A stretch of DNA of 64,000 nt from Stutzerimonas stutzeri (GCF_024448715.1 NZ_JAMOHZ010000011.1:22755-86754), one strand, 5' to 3'. Shown: positions 43,181-54,613, counted from the stretch's first letter. Translations and numbers: made by a program. The notes: a model not told the origin generated them from the sequence alone.

Positions 43181-46100
43181 ATGGCTTTTACTGATCCATT
43201 TATTCGCCGTCCGGTGCTGGCCAGCGTGATCAGCCTATTGATCGTGCTGCTCGGCTTCCAGGCCTTCAACAGCTTGGTGATCCGCCAGTATCCACAAATG
43301 GAAAACGCACTGATCACGGTGACGACCGCCTACCCTGGCGCGAACGCCGAAACTATCCAGGGCTATATCACCCAGCCGCTGCAGCAAAGTCTGGCCAGCG
43401 CCGAAGGCGTGGATTACATGACTTCGGTGAGCCAGCAGAACCTCTCGGTCATCTCAGTGTACGCACGCATCGGCGCCGACACCGACCGGCTCTACACCGA
43501 ACTGTTGAGCCAGGCCAACTCAGTGAAGAACCAGCTGCCGCAAAACGCCGAAGACCCGGTACTGAACAAGCAAGCCGCCGACTCCACCGCGCTCATGTAC
43601 ATCAGTTTCTACAGCGAGCAACTGAGCAATCCGCAAATCACCGATTACCTGTCACGGGTCATTCAACCGAAGTTGGCCACCCTGCCCGGCATGGCCGAGG
43701 CGGAGATTCTCGGCAATCAGGTCTTCGCCATGCGCCTGTGGCTGGATCCGGTGAAACTTGCCGCGTACGGCCTCTCTGCAAGCGATGTGAACGAGGCGGT
43801 GCGTAAGTACAACTTTCTTTCTGCGGCGGGCGAAGTGAAGGGGCAGTACGTCGTCACCAGCATCAACGCAGACACCGAATTGAAGACCCCCGAGGCATTC
43901 GCAGCCATACCCTTGACGACTCAAGGCGATAGTCGCGTGCTACTCGGAGATGTCGCGCGGGTCGAGATGGGCGCCGAAAGCTACAACGCCATCAGCTCAT
44001 TTGACGGCATCCCTTCGGTCTACATCGGCATTAAGGGCACCCCGAGCGCCAATCCATTGGATGTCATCAGCGAAGTGCGTGCGGTGATGCCGGAGATTGA
44101 ATCGCAGCTCCCACCAAGCCTGAAGGTAACCATTGCCTACGATGCCACGCGCTTCATCCAGGCTTCGATCGACGAGGTGGTGAAAACCCTCGCCGAGGCG
44201 GTCGTCATCGTTATCGTCGTGGTCTTCCTGTTCCTCGGCTCACTGCGCTCGGTGCTGATTCCGGTGGTGACCATACCGCTGTCGATGATCGGCGTGATGT
44301 TCTTCATGCAGACCATGGGTTACTCGATCAACCTGCTGACGCTACTGGCGATGGTACTGGCGATCGGCCTAGTGGTGGACGATGCCATCGTCGTGGTGGA
44401 AAACATCCATCGACACATCGAGGACGGGAAGACGCCGTTCCAGGCGGCCATTGACGGCGCCCGCGAAATCGCCATGCCGGTCGTCACCATGACTATCACT
44501 TTAGCTGCGGTGTATGCGCCGATCGGCTTTCTACAGGGCCTGACCGGGGCCCTGTTTCAGGAATTCGCCCTGACGCTGGCCGGCGCCGTGCTGATTTCCG
44601 GCGTAGTGGCACTGACGCTGTCACCTATGATGTGCTCACGACTGTTGCGCCATGAAGAAAACCCTTCGGGCTTGGCACATCGGCTGGATCTACTGTTCGA
44701 CCGGCTTAAGTTGCGTTATCAGAACGCCTTGCACGGCACGCTGAATACCCGCCCTGTAGTGCTGGTGTTCGCGGTAATCGTTCTCGGGCTGATTCCGGCG
44801 CTACTCAAATTCACCGAAAGCGAACTGGCACCGGATGAAGACCAGGGCATCATCTTCATGATGGCCAGCGCGCCGCAAACGGCCAATCTTGATTACCTGA
44901 ACGCTTACACCGATCAGTTTCTGGAAATCTTCAAATCGTTTCCCGAGTACTACTCGTGGTTCCAGATCAATGGTTTCGACGGTGTGCAGAGCGGTATCGG
45001 CGGGTTCCTGATGAAGCCTTGGGATGAGCGCGAGCGCACCCAGATGGAAGTGCTGCCGGAACTTCAAACGCGTATCGACAACATCCCTGGCTTGCAGGTA
45101 TTCGGCTTCAACCTGCCGTCCCTGCCCGGCACCGGCGAAGGCCTGCCGTTCCAGTTCGTGGTCAATACGGCGAACGACTACGAGTCGCTACTGCAAGTGA
45201 CCGAACGCATTAAGGAGAAAGCTCAGGCATCCGGCAAGTTCGCCTTTCTCGATGTGGACTTGGCATTCGACAAGCCCGAGATCGTCGTCGACATCGACCG
45301 CGAAAAGGCCGCGCAAATGGGCGTGACCATGGAAGACCTTGGCGTGACGCTGGCCACCCTGCTCGGCGAGAGCGAGATCAATCGTTTCACTATCGAGGGC
45401 CGCAGCTATAAGGTAATCGCCCAGGTCGAACAGGCGTACCGGGACAATCCAGGTTGGCTGAGCAACTATTACGTGAAGAACGACCAGGGCGAAATGCTGC
45501 CGTTGTCGACGCTGATCGAGGTGCATGACCGGGCTCGTCCGACCCAGCTGAAACAATTTCAACAGCTTAATGCGGCGACAATTCAGGGCTTCCCTATCGT
45601 CAGCATGGGCGAGGCCATCGATACACTGCGCAGCATCGCTCAGGAGGAAGCGCCGCAGGGCTTCAGCTTCGATTACGCCGGCGCATCGCGCCAGTACATT
45701 CAGGAGGGTAGCGCCCTGTACACGACCTTCGCGCTCGCACTGGCAGTGATCTTTCTGGTGCTGGCGGCGCAGTTCGAGAGCTTCCGCGATCCGCTGGTGA
45801 TTCTTGTCACCGTGCCACTGTCGATCTGTGGCGCACTGGTGCCGCTGTTTCTGGGTCTGTCGAGCATGAACATCTATACCCAGGTCGGGCTGGTGACATT
45901 GATCGGCCTGATCAGCAAGCACGGCATCATGATCGTCGAGTTCGCCAACCAGCTGCGCCAGGAGCGCGGCATGAGTCGTCGTGCGGCGGTAGAGGAAGCG
46001 GCGGCAATTCGCCTGCGACCCGTATTGATGACGACGGCAGCGACGGTGTTCGGCATGGTTCCACTGATTCTGGCCAGCGGTGCCGGCGCCGTCAGTCGCT

Positions 46101-46222
46101 TCGACATCGGCCTGGTAATCGCCACGGGGATGACGGTGGGCACACTTTTTACCCTGTTCGTGCTGCCGGCCGTTTACACGATGCTAGCAAGCCCGGACCG
46201 CGCGGCTTCAGCCGATAGATAG
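43181..46222 (+). CDS. mexW: RND multidrug efflux transporter (MexW-like)
   Basis: A 1013-residue proton-driven pump with 12 membrane helices and two large periplasmic loops. Start FTDPFIRRPVLASVISLLIV is typical of the HAE1 family. The proton-relay aspartates lie in LAIGLVVDDAIVVVENIHRH near 402, and the second-half repeat shows VGLVTLIGLISKHGIMIVEF near 905. Ends at the usual length. No outer-membrane channel gene is adjacent, as for mexVW, which uses OprM. Substrates are presumably drugs or dyes; not readable from sequence. Confidence 0.88.
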   Translation: MAFTDPFIRRPVLASVISLLIVLLGFQAFNSLVIRQYPQMENALITVTTAYPGANAETIQGYITQPLQQSLASAEGVDYMTSVSQQNLSVISVYARIGADTDRLYTELLSQANSVKNQLPQNAEDPVLNKQAADSTALMYISFYSEQLSNPQITDYLSRVIQPKLATLPGMAEAEILGNQVFAMRLWLDPVKLAAYGLSASDVNEAVRKYNFLSAAGEVKGQYVVTSINADTELKTPEAFAAIPLTTQGDSRVLLGDVARVEMGAESYNAISSFDGIPSVYIGIKGTPSANPLDVISEVRAVMPEIESQLPPSLKVTIAYDATRFIQASIDEVVKTLAEAVVIVIVVVFLFLGSLRSVLIPVVTIPLSMIGVMFFMQTMGYSINLLTLLAMVLAIGLVVDDAIVVVENIHRHIEDGKTPFQAAIDGAREIAMPVVTMTITLAAVYAPIGFLQGLTGALFQEFALTLAGAVLISGVVALTLSPMMCSRLLRHEENPSGLAHRLDLLFDRLKLRYQNALHGTLNTRPVVLVFAVIVLGLIPALLKFTESELAPDEDQGIIFMMASAPQTANLDYLNAYTDQFLEIFKSFPEYYSWFQINGFDGVQSGIGGFLMKPWDERERTQMEVLPELQTRIDNIPGLQVFGFNLPSLPGTGEGLPFQFVVNTANDYESLLQVTERIKEKAQASGKFAFLDVDLAFDKPEIVVDIDREKAAQMGVTMEDLGVTLATLLGESEINRFTIEGRSYKVIAQVEQAYRDNPGWLSNYYVKNDQGEMLPLSTLIEVHDRARPTQLKQFQQLNAATIQGFPIVSMGEAIDTLRSIAQEEAPQGFSFDYAGASRQYIQEGSALYTTFALALAVIFLVLAAQFESFRDPLVILVTVPLSICGALVPLFLGLSSMNIYTQVGLVTLIGLISKHGIMIVEFANQLRQERGMSRRAAVEEAAAIRLRPVLMTTAATVFGMVPLILASGAGAVSRFDIGLVIATGMTVGTLFTLFVLPAVYTMLASPDRAASADR

Positions 46223-46225
46223 TTT

Positions 46226-46261
46226 GAGCGCGACTGATCGCCCTCTTCTAAGGTCGCGCTC
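46226..46261 (+). terminator. Hairpin after mexW
   Basis: GAGCGCGAC and GTCGCGCTC arms across an 18-base loop, C-rich tail; moderate evidence for a terminator. A 14-bp palindrome (CCCTATCGATAGGG, 46266-46279) follows, between convergent genes. Confidence 0.4.
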
Positions 46262-46297
46262 CCTCCCCTATCGATAGGGCAAGGCCTGTAGCGGAAA

Positions 46298-46528
46298 TCA
46301 ACCTCGACCCACCAAGCTTTGCGACAAGCCGTACATGAACAACAACAGATCGTGATCGGGTCGTATTCCCGATGCCGAAACCCTGTCCATACGTGGCACC
46401 GGGCAATGCTCACTGAGCGCACTGCGCGCCACGACCTTGGCATCCGGCTCGCTCCAAGCTGCCGCGCACAGCGAGGCAACGCCAAGCGCGCCGATAAAAA
46501 ACAATCCTCGTGCAATTTCAAGCTTCAT
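46298..46528 (-). CDS. Small exported protein of unknown function
   Basis: A 76-residue protein with a signal peptide (about 1-23, FFIGALGVASLCAAA) and a mature part of about 53 residues containing SEHCPVPRMDRV and the end LLLFMYGLSQSLVG. AGGG lies 8 bases before the ATG. Only one cysteine remains in the mature form. I recall small proteins with similar ends in other pseudomonads, but the function is unknown. Convergent with mexW; followed upstream by the groEL gene terminator region. Confidence 0.6.
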   Translation of the reverse strand: MKLEIARGLFFIGALGVASLCAAAWSEPDAKVVARSALSEHCPVPRMDRVSASGIRPDHDLLLFMYGLSQSLVGRG

Positions 46529-46852
46529 CGCGCAAGCCCTTGTTATTACGTGAGCCGAGGAGCTCAACATAGTCCACAAACGGGTAGCGTGCCGAAGAAA
46601 GATGACAAGCGGTTACTCAATAGCAAAAGCGTCTGACGCATAGCAAAAAAGCCGCCCGTCAGCAGCATCTCGCGGGGTGCAACTCATCGTCTGTGCGCGA
46701 TGGACTTCGCCCATCCGAGCGAGAAGCACGACCCTGCTGCCAACGAAACCCGCCCAAAGCCGATAGAACGCTGCCAATTCCCTAAGGCATCCACAAGCGC
46801 ACAAAAAAGCCCCGCACGAGGCGGGGCTTTTTTACAACTCGGAACGGCTGGC
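46529..46852. other. Intergenic region between the small exported protein and groEL
   Basis: About 320 bases. Apart from the groEL terminator near its right end and promoter sequence presumably for the small gene, nothing is seen. Confidence 0.5.
46803..46833. terminator. groEL terminator (bidirectional type)
   Basis: AAAAAA-GCCCCGC-5-base loop-GCGGGGC-TTTTTT. Confidence 0.92.
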
Positions 46853-48514
<1,662 letters not shown>

Positions 48515-48559
48515 TCAAATTCTGTTGATGGAGCGCAGTTCGCTTTGAGCGAGCGCTGA

Positions 48560-48853
48560 TCAGGCTTCGACGACGGCGAGAATCTCGTTCTCGCTCATCA
48601 CCAGCAGATCTTCACCGTCAACCTTGACGGTATTGCTGCCGGAGTAAGGGCCGAATACGACCTGGTCGCCAACCCTGACGGCCAGCGCGCGTACTTCGCC
48701 GTTGTCCAGAACGCGGCCAGTACCAACTGCGACGATTTCGCCACGGTTCGGCTTTTCTGCAGCGGAGCCCGGCAGCACGATGCCGCCTGCGGTCTTGGTT
48801 TCTTCTTCGCTGCGACGAATCACGACGCGGTCATGCAGAGGACGAAGCTTCAT
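48560..48853 (-). CDS. groES: Co-chaperonin GroES (10 kDa)
   Basis: A 97-residue co-chaperonin: [20 protein letters not shown] at the start, the mobile loop [18 protein letters not shown], and [18 protein letters not shown] at the end. It caps the GroEL ring. AGGAG lies before the ATG. First gene of the operon. Confidence 0.99.
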   Translation of the reverse strand: MKLRPLHDRVVIRRSEEETKTAGGIVLPGSAAEKPNRGEIVAVGTGRVLDNGEVRALAVRVGDQVVFGPYSGSNTVKVDGEDLLVMSENEILAVVEA

Positions 48854-48998
48854 TGTCGATCTCTCCTAAGTACAGTGGTTTCCATGCCGATGCATCACAT
48901 CGGCGGGTTGGCAAATCCGGCGGTGCCGGTTGCGGCCCGCAAGGCGAGCCGCAGAAGACGGACTGTCAAAACTCGACAGCGACCTTTCGGTGACCGCT

Positions 48999-49028
48999 AC
49001 ATGCGGGCGCGCAAAAGGATTTCAAGGG
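48999..49028 (-). promoter_or_regulatory. Sigma-32-type heat-shock promoter of groES-groEL
   Basis: On the minus strand CCCTTGAAA, 11-12 bases, CCCGCATGT: close to the heat-shock consensus CTTGAA and CCCCATNT. It is 146 bases before the groES start. Confidence 0.65.
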
Positions 49029-49106
49029 GAAAGGGGCGATTTTTTACATCTTAAAAAATTAAAAGACATGCCTGTACATGCTTGTTTTCTGACCGAAAAA
49101 GCGGGG

Positions 49107-49571
49107 TCACTTATCGCGACGCTCCCACTCGCCCTCGATCACGTTTGGACGCTGTGGCCCGGCGCGATGCTCTTGCTGTTGGCGCAAATCATCGGCAAAC
49201 GCGCGACGGCGCTCTGCCTGAGCTTCGACGCGGCGGCGGACGATGCCCAGAAACAGCTTGCGCGACGGTGGAAACAGCACCAGTAATGCGATGATGTCGC
49301 TGAGAAAGCCCGGCAGGAACAGCAAACCGCCCGCGACGGCCATCATCAGGCCCTGGAGCATTTCCCGCTCCGGCAGTTCGCCGCGAGCCAGCCGCTCGCG
49401 CGCACGCCAAGCGGTGGCAAAACCTGCCAGACGCAACAGCAGAATGCCGGCCATGCCGCTGATCAGCAGCAGCAGGATGGTAGGTATCACACCGATGGAG
49501 CTGCCGACCTTGATCAGCAACGCCAGCTCGGCCAGCGGAAACAGGAGAAACAGCAATAAGAAAATGCGCAT
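49107..49571 (-). CDS. fxsA: FxsA-family membrane protein
   Basis: A 154-residue inner-membrane protein with about three to four hydrophobic segments (RIFLLLFLLFPLAELALLI, then GVIPTILLLLISGMAGILLL, then MMAVAGGLLFLPGFLSDIIA). FxsA in E. coli counteracts F-plasmid exclusion of phage T7; cellular role unclear. The C-terminal third is polar. AAGGA precedes the ATG. It lies upstream of groES in the conserved order. Confidence 0.87.
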   Translation of the reverse strand: MRIFLLLFLLFPLAELALLIKVGSSIGVIPTILLLLISGMAGILLLRLAGFATAWRARERLARGELPEREMLQGLMMAVAGGLLFLPGFLSDIIALLVLFPPSRKLFLGIVRRRVEAQAERRRAFADDLRQQQEHRAGPQRPNVIEGEWERRDK

Positions 49572-49697
49572 CGATAGTCCTTGACGGAAGAACGGCTTCC
49601 GATCTCGTGTAAATGACGGCAGTCTGCGCCGAATTCAACCCGTTCGTGAAAGAGGCTGTAACCGAATTATTCGCCCCTACGCTTACGTCAGGCTGAA

Positions 49698-50402
49698 TCA
49701 GTTCCGGGCCATCGCCACCAGCGCCTGTCGCACCGCGCCTGGGTTGCGGCAAGAAGCTGGGAACGCCAGCCAGTGGATGGCCTGACCGATGCGTAGATGA
49801 AAGCCTTCGCTATCAATACCGACCATTGAGGCCTCAGGAGCTGGCGGCAACCCTGCCCGCTCGACGTAATGGGCGATCGCCGCAGCATGGTCGCTATTCA
49901 TATGCTCGAGCATTTCGCCTTCGCCACCATCAGCCTGGGCGAACGGATTGGCCAGAGCAACGCCGTCCAACCAGTGAATCGCACCGAAGCCACCGATGTA
50001 GCGCCAGCGCACCGGTTGCAGGACGCAGAAATCGAAATCGTGTACGCGGTGGTAATCGCGTGACTCGGGGAAGTAGCGGTAGTAGCGCTCGGCTGCCGCG
50101 TCGATGGCCAGCGATTCGGTGAGCAGCCGCGCCTCGGCCAGCATGGTCAGACGGCCGGTTGCCTGCACGTCTTCAGCGCCGCGCTCTGCGATTAGCAACG
50201 AGCAACGCGGATCGGCTTTGAGGTTTTTCGTGTGCTGGGCAATGCGGCTGATCAGGATCAGCGGACAGCCGTCCTCACTCAGGCAGTAGGGTACCGCCGA
50301 CCCGAAGGGATATCCGGGCATCGCCTGGGAGTGCGTAGAGAGCACGCCACGGTATTCCTTGAGTAGGAGTTGTCGGGCATGCTTGACGGCTTCAGCGCTC
50401 AC
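49698..50402 (-). CDS. HugZ-like protein (pyridoxamine 5'-phosphate oxidase fold, DUF2470)
   Basis: A 234-residue protein. The split-barrel part (about 5-145) shows EYRGVLSTHSQAMPGYPFGS and SRIAQHTKNLKADPRCSLLI; the DUF2470 part (about 160-230) holds MLEHMNSDHAAAIAHYVERA with a conserved His pair. The combination is that of HugZ/HutZ-type heme-utilisation proteins and relatives. GTG start with GAGGAG 5 bases upstream. Heme binding is plausible but not shown here. Confidence 0.8.
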   Translation of the reverse strand: MSAEAVKHARQLLLKEYRGVLSTHSQAMPGYPFGSAVPYCLSEDGCPLILISRIAQHTKNLKADPRCSLLIAERGAEDVQATGRLTMLAEARLLTESLAIDAAAERYYRYFPESRDYHRVHDFDFCVLQPVRWRYIGGFGAIHWLDGVALANPFAQADGGEGEMLEHMNSDHAAAIAHYVERAGLPPAPEASMVGIDSEGFHLRIGQAIHWLAFPASCRNPGAVRQALVAMARN

Positions 50403-50507
50403 AGGGGCTCCTCGATAAGTTTGTTTGATTCAACGGGGTGCTCAGCATAACGGTTTCACCTGCTGGGGCGTCGTTTCTCGCAGCAGAACTACCAAAAGGA
50501 GATTCGC

Positions 50508-51266
50508 ATGCAGCTCAAAGACAAGGTCATCATTATCACCGGTGGCGGCCAGGGCCTCGGACGCGCGATGGGGGAGTACCTCGCTGGCAAAGGCGCACGG
50601 CTGGCATTGGTCGACCTCAATCAGGATCGTCTGAACGAAGCTGTAGCGGCCTGCAAGAGCGCCGGTGGCGATGCGCGAGCCTATCTGTGCAACGTCGCCA
50701 ATGAAGAACAGGTCAGCCACATGGTGAGCCAGGTCAGCGATGACTTCGGCGGCCTCGATGGCCTCGTCAACAATGCCGGCATCCTCCGTGATGGCCTGAC
50801 CATCAAGGTAAAAGACGGCGAACTGTCAAAGATGAGCCTGGCGCAATGGCAGGCTGTAATCGACGTCAACCTGACCGGGGTATTCCTCTGCACCCGTGAG
50901 GTAGCGGCAAAGATGATCGAACTGAAGCGTCAGGGCGCGATCGTCAACATCTCCTCGATCTCGCGCGCCGGCAACATGGGCCAGGCGAACTACTCGGCTG
51001 CCAAGGCCGGTGTCGCTGCCGATACAGTGGTTTGGGCCAAGGAACTGGCGCGCTACGGCATACGCGTTGCGGGTGTTGCGCCGGGCTTCATCGAAACCGA
51101 AATGGTCGCCAGCATGAAACCCGAAGCACTCGAGAAGATGACGGCCGGCATTCCGCTCAAGCGACTCGGCAAGCCCATGGAGATCGCCCACTCGGTCGCG
51201 TACATTTTCGAGAACGACTATTACACCGGGCGAATTTTGGAGCTGGACGGCGGGCTGCGCCTGTAA
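50508..51266 (+). CDS. Short-chain dehydrogenase/reductase (FabG-like)
   Basis: A 252-residue classical SDR: cofactor motif [19 protein letters not shown] near residue 12, NNAGILRDG near 88, catalytic Ser in [13 protein letters not shown] near 145, and YSAAKAG near 160. The C-terminal [13 protein letters not shown] is FabG-like. Likely an NAD(P)H-dependent oxidoreductase, possibly of 3-oxoacyl substrates. Preceded by AAAAGGAG and followed by a strong terminator. Confidence 0.88.
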   Translation: MQLKDKVIIITGGGQGLGRAMGEYLAGKGARLALVDLNQDRLNEAVAACKSAGGDARAYLCNVANEEQVSHMVSQVSDDFGGLDGLVNNAGILRDGLTIKVKDGELSKMSLAQWQAVIDVNLTGVFLCTREVAAKMIELKRQGAIVNISSISRAGNMGQANYSAAKAGVAADTVVWAKELARYGIRVAGVAPGFIETEMVASMKPEALEKMTAGIPLKRLGKPMEIAHSVAYIFENDYYTGRILELDGGLRL

Positions 51267-51276
51267 AGACGCAAGT

Positions 51277-51308
51277 AAAAAGCGACGCTTGACTGGGCGT
51301 CGCTTTTT
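51277..51308 (+). terminator. Terminator between SDR and DUF481 genes
   Basis: AAAAAGCGACGC, loop, GCGTCGCTTTTT; usable in both directions. Confidence 0.88.
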
Positions 51309-51367
51309 ACATTTGCTGTCACTCCGCTGGCTCGTCCAGCCTCCGGCTTTTTCTTGCAGTTTGAAGC

Positions 51368-52372
51368 TTACCAACCTATCCCAAAGCCGATGCTGTAGCG
51401 CGTCTCGTCGAGATTGCTTTCCGCGCCACTGACGATATCTTTTTCGGCTTTCATATTGAGCGATGCCCAGTCGGTCACCTTGTAGCGCAGGCCCACCTCG
51501 GCATCGAGTTCGTAATCAGCGACATTCTCCAGCGGCTTGCCGATTTCGCCGTTACTGAACAGCTCGAACGTCTTGCCCACCAGATAACGGTTGTAGTCCC
51601 ACTTCATGGCCAGCGAGTAGAAATTTTCCTTCTCTCCGCTCGCAAATTCGTAGTCACTGCGGTTGACCAGCGAAGCCAGGGAGAAAGCACCCAAGTCGTT
51701 GTCCCAGAACTGATAACCCGGACCGGTACCTATGGTGCGCTGACGGCGAATATCCTCGACCTTGTCGCGCTTGTATTCAAAGCGCCCCTGCCAGAACCAG
51801 TGCTCATCGATAAAGCGGTCCAGCGCGTATTCGGCATCCCAGTTGTCCGTCGCGGTGACGCCATCGCGGTATTCACGGTTGTAATTGGCGATTGCGTTGT
51901 GGCGCCAAAGGCCATGACGCGCCGAGGTATCGAAGGATACGTCGTAGTCGTCAGTATCGGTTTCAGCGCGCTTGTAGTCCATTGCGACATCCACGTTGCC
52001 CTTCCAGGTCAGATCCTGGATCAGCGGCTTCGGATGGATGATTTGCGAGATGCTGGCAAGCTCGACCGTGCGCGGTGCGCCGCCGTTGGTCAGAGTGACC
52101 TTGCCATCGTCGGCGGCCTGCAGCGATTTCGCCACTTCGCCTGTGACATCGTCCTGTTTGACCAGTAGTTGCTGATTGCTTTCCAGCGTTGCGACCTGAC
52201 TCCATTTCACTGGAATCGAGCCGCCATAATCGGTCTCGATAAGTAATTTTCCGCCATCGAGCACGCTGATCTTTCCGGTCAGGCGATCACCATTTTTCAG
52301 CCATACGGTATCTGCGAGCGACGGCAGGGAGAATACGGAAAGGGACACGCAAAAAAGAGTTTTGGAGAACAT
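51368..52372 (-). CDS. DUF481-family (YdiY-like) outer-membrane protein
   Basis: A 334-residue protein with a signal peptide (1-20, SLSVFSLPSLA) and a beta-barrel body of alternating aromatic residues ending in the typical ETRYSIGFGIGW. The pre-barrel part has repeated sandwich-like strands (DTVWLKNGDRLTGKISVLDG). DUF481 proteins are induced by acid or membrane stress in enterics; function unknown. A weak ribosome binding site precedes the ATG. Confidence 0.82.
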   Translation of the reverse strand: MFSKTLFCVSLSVFSLPSLADTVWLKNGDRLTGKISVLDGGKLLIETDYGGSIPVKWSQVATLESNQQLLVKQDDVTGEVAKSLQAADDGKVTLTNGGAPRTVELASISQIIHPKPLIQDLTWKGNVDVAMDYKRAETDTDDYDVSFDTSARHGLWRHNAIANYNREYRDGVTATDNWDAEYALDRFIDEHWFWQGRFEYKRDKVEDIRRQRTIGTGPGYQFWDNDLGAFSLASLVNRSDYEFASGEKENFYSLAMKWDYNRYLVGKTFELFSNGEIGKPLENVADYELDAEVGLRYKVTDWASLNMKAEKDIVSGAESNLDETRYSIGFGIGW

Positions 52373-52518
52373 AAAGTGCTGAAATTCTGGGTAAGTGCGG
52401 TTAAAAGGCTGGCATTATCCCTATGCTTTTAATTACAGCAAGCACTGACCGCTGAATGGGAGCCTAGTTCATGTGCTGCTCTGAACGACAAGCCAGCCGT
52501 ACATAGGAAGCATCTAGC

Positions 52519-52878
52519 ATGATTGAGCAACCGCCTCTGTTACCGCCCGGTGCTGATGCCGAGTCCCGTCGCTCGGCCGTCTATTTGGTCATGGCACAAA
52601 TACCTGAAGGCAAGGTCGTGAGCTATGGCGAACTGGCCGCCATGGCTGGGCTCGGCCGTGCAGCACGCTGGGTCGGCAGGCTGATGTCGCAACTACCCAA
52701 TGACACCAGCCTGCCCTGGCACAGAGTGATCGCCGCCGGAGGGCGCCTAAGCCTGCCAGCCGGCAGCGCTGCCGGGCACGAGCAGCGCATGCGCCTGCGC
52801 GCCGAAGGAGTGACCATCTTTAACGACCGCGTGGACATACGTCGGCACGGCTGGCATTCGGCGGAGTACAGCGGGTAG
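52519..52878 (+). CDS. Alkyltransferase-like protein (ATL, DNA repair)
   Basis: A 119-residue protein with the MGMT/Ogt DNA-binding fold. Where the alkyl-accepting Cys of the methyltransferase (PCHRV) would stand, this protein reads PWHRV near residue 74, the mark of ATL proteins. They bind O6-alkylguanine without repair and recruit nucleotide excision repair. Preceding segment GKVVSYGELAAMAGLGRAAR is intact. Followed by ampG after 34 bases, same strand. Confidence 0.85.
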   Translation: MIEQPPLLPPGADAESRRSAVYLVMAQIPEGKVVSYGELAAMAGLGRAARWVGRLMSQLPNDTSLPWHRVIAAGGRLSLPAGSAAGHEQRMRLRAEGVTIFNDRVDIRRHGWHSAEYSG

Positions 52879-52912
52879 AGTGCGCGCTTCATGTTTATCT
52901 CCGTCCCGTCAT

Positions 52913-54613
52913 ATGTCCCGTGAAACCTGGCGCTCCGCCCTCGCCGCCTATGCCAGCCCTGCCTCGCTGACGTTACTGGTGCTCGGCTTCGCCGCAGGCC
53001 TCCCGGCAATCCTGGTGTTTTCAACGCTCTCGGTATGGCTGCGCGAAGCAGGCGTATCACGCGAAACCATCGGTTTTGCCAGCTGGATCAGCCTGGCCTA
53101 CGCCTTCAAGTGGGTCTGGTCGCCGATGCTTGACCAATGGCGCCTGCCCTGGATCGGCGCGCTGGGCCGGCGCCGCTCCTGGCTGGTGCTGTCACAGGCG
53201 GTGATTGCCATTGGCCTGGTCGGCATGGCGCTGTGTAACCCGCAACACAACCTGACCATGCTGATCGCTTTGGCCGTCGCGGTCGCCTTCGCCTCGGCGA
53301 CCCAGGACATCGCCATCGATGCCTACCGCCTGGAGATCGCCGAAGACAAGCTGCAAGCGACGTTGGCAGCAAGCTACATGACCGGTTACCGCATCGCCAT
53401 GCTACTGGCTAGCGCCGGCGCGTTATTTCTCGCTGAATGGCTAGGCTCGACCAACCTCGAGTACAGCCAGACCGCCTGGGCGACCACCTATATCGCCTTC
53501 GCCCTGCTGATTCTGCCGGGGCTGATCACCAGTCTGCTGATTCCGGAGCCCCAAGGTGCGGCTCCGTTGCCCAATGAGCCCTCGAAGTTCAGCTTCAACC
53601 ACCAGTTGGCAGCGGTTGGCCTGTTGCTGGTGTTGCTCATTTCCGTGCCGGCGATGATCAACGCCCTGATTGCCCAGGCTTGGCCGCGCGCAACTCTATA
53701 TCTACTGTTTATCATCGGTTCGCTGTCGCCTTGGGGCCGCTCCTTGCTGGTTCCGGTGCGACAAATGCTGCATCAGGCAGGTCAGCGCCAGCGCCCTGCT
53801 CGGTTCGATTTCGTTCACCAGGCGGTCTCGGTGATCGTGCTGATCATCCTGATGGTATCGACCACCGGCATGTTCCAGTCCTACTGGGGAGGTTACTGGC
53901 CACGCGGCACCATGTACCTGCTGATCTGCTGGGGCTGCCTGTCTGGGCCCGGCCGGGTGCTGATGGGCCCGGTCCTTACACCTATCACCGACTTCATCCT
54001 GCGCTATCGCTGGCAGGCTTTGCTGTTGCTGGGGTTGATTGCCACGTACCGGATGTCCGACACGGTGATGGGCGTCATGGCCAATGTCTTCTATATCGAC
54101 CAAGGCTTTAGCAAGGATCAAATCGCCAGCGTCAGCAAGCTGTTCGGGTTAATCATGACCTTGCTCGGTGCGGCTTTCGGTGGTCTGTTGATTGTACGTT
54201 TCAGCATCCTCCCGATCCTGTTCCTCGGCGGAGTTGCATCCGCGGCAACCAATCTCATGTTCATGCTGCTGGTGGAAATGGGCGCGCACCTGAACATGCT
54301 GATCGTGACCATTTCCTGCGATAACTTCAGCGGTGGCCTGGCCTCCACCGCCTTCGTGGCCTACCTGTCGAGCCTGACCAACCTGAAGTTCTCGGCCACC
54401 CAGTACGCCTTGCTGAGTTCGTTGATGCTGCTGTTGCCACGCCTGCTCGGCGGCTACTCCGGTGTCATGGTGGAGCATCTCGGCTACAGCGACTTCTTCC
54501 TGGTTACCGCGTTGCTCGGCGTACCGACCCTTGTGCTGATCGTCTGGCAATGGTCACGCAGCCGCCGGCAACTGGATACGGCCGATCCGCAGGCCACCAC
54601 CGAGCGAAGCTGA
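52913..54613 (+). CDS. ampG: AmpG muropeptide permease
   Basis: A 566-residue MFS-type inner-membrane transporter with about 14 hydrophobic segments. Seen: SLTLLVLGFAAGLPAILVFS near residue 15, ATQDIAIDAYRLEI near 128, and SCDNFSGGLASTAFVAYL near 465, all AmpG landmarks. It imports GlcNAc-anhydroMurNAc-peptides for cell-wall recycling and so affects ampC beta-lactamase induction. The ATG of MSRETWRSAL is used; an ORF extension upstream is not supported. The 221-bp repeat element follows immediately. Confidence 0.93.
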   Translation: MSRETWRSALAAYASPASLTLLVLGFAAGLPAILVFSTLSVWLREAGVSRETIGFASWISLAYAFKWVWSPMLDQWRLPWIGALGRRRSWLVLSQAVIAIGLVGMALCNPQHNLTMLIALAVAVAFASATQDIAIDAYRLEIAEDKLQATLAASYMTGYRIAMLLASAGALFLAEWLGSTNLEYSQTAWATTYIAFALLILPGLITSLLIPEPQGAAPLPNEPSKFSFNHQLAAVGLLLVLLISVPAMINALIAQAWPRATLYLLFIIGSLSPWGRSLLVPVRQMLHQAGQRQRPARFDFVHQAVSVIVLIILMVSTTGMFQSYWGGYWPRGTMYLLICWGCLSGPGRVLMGPVLTPITDFILRYRWQALLLLGLIATYRMSDTVMGVMANVFYIDQGFSKDQIASVSKLFGLIMTLLGAAFGGLLIVRFSILPILFLGGVASAATNLMFMLLVEMGAHLNMLIVTISCDNFSGGLASTAFVAYLSSLTNLKFSATQYALLSSLMLLLPRLLGGYSGVMVEHLGYSDFFLVTALLGVPTLVLIVWQWSRSRRQLDTADPQATTERS

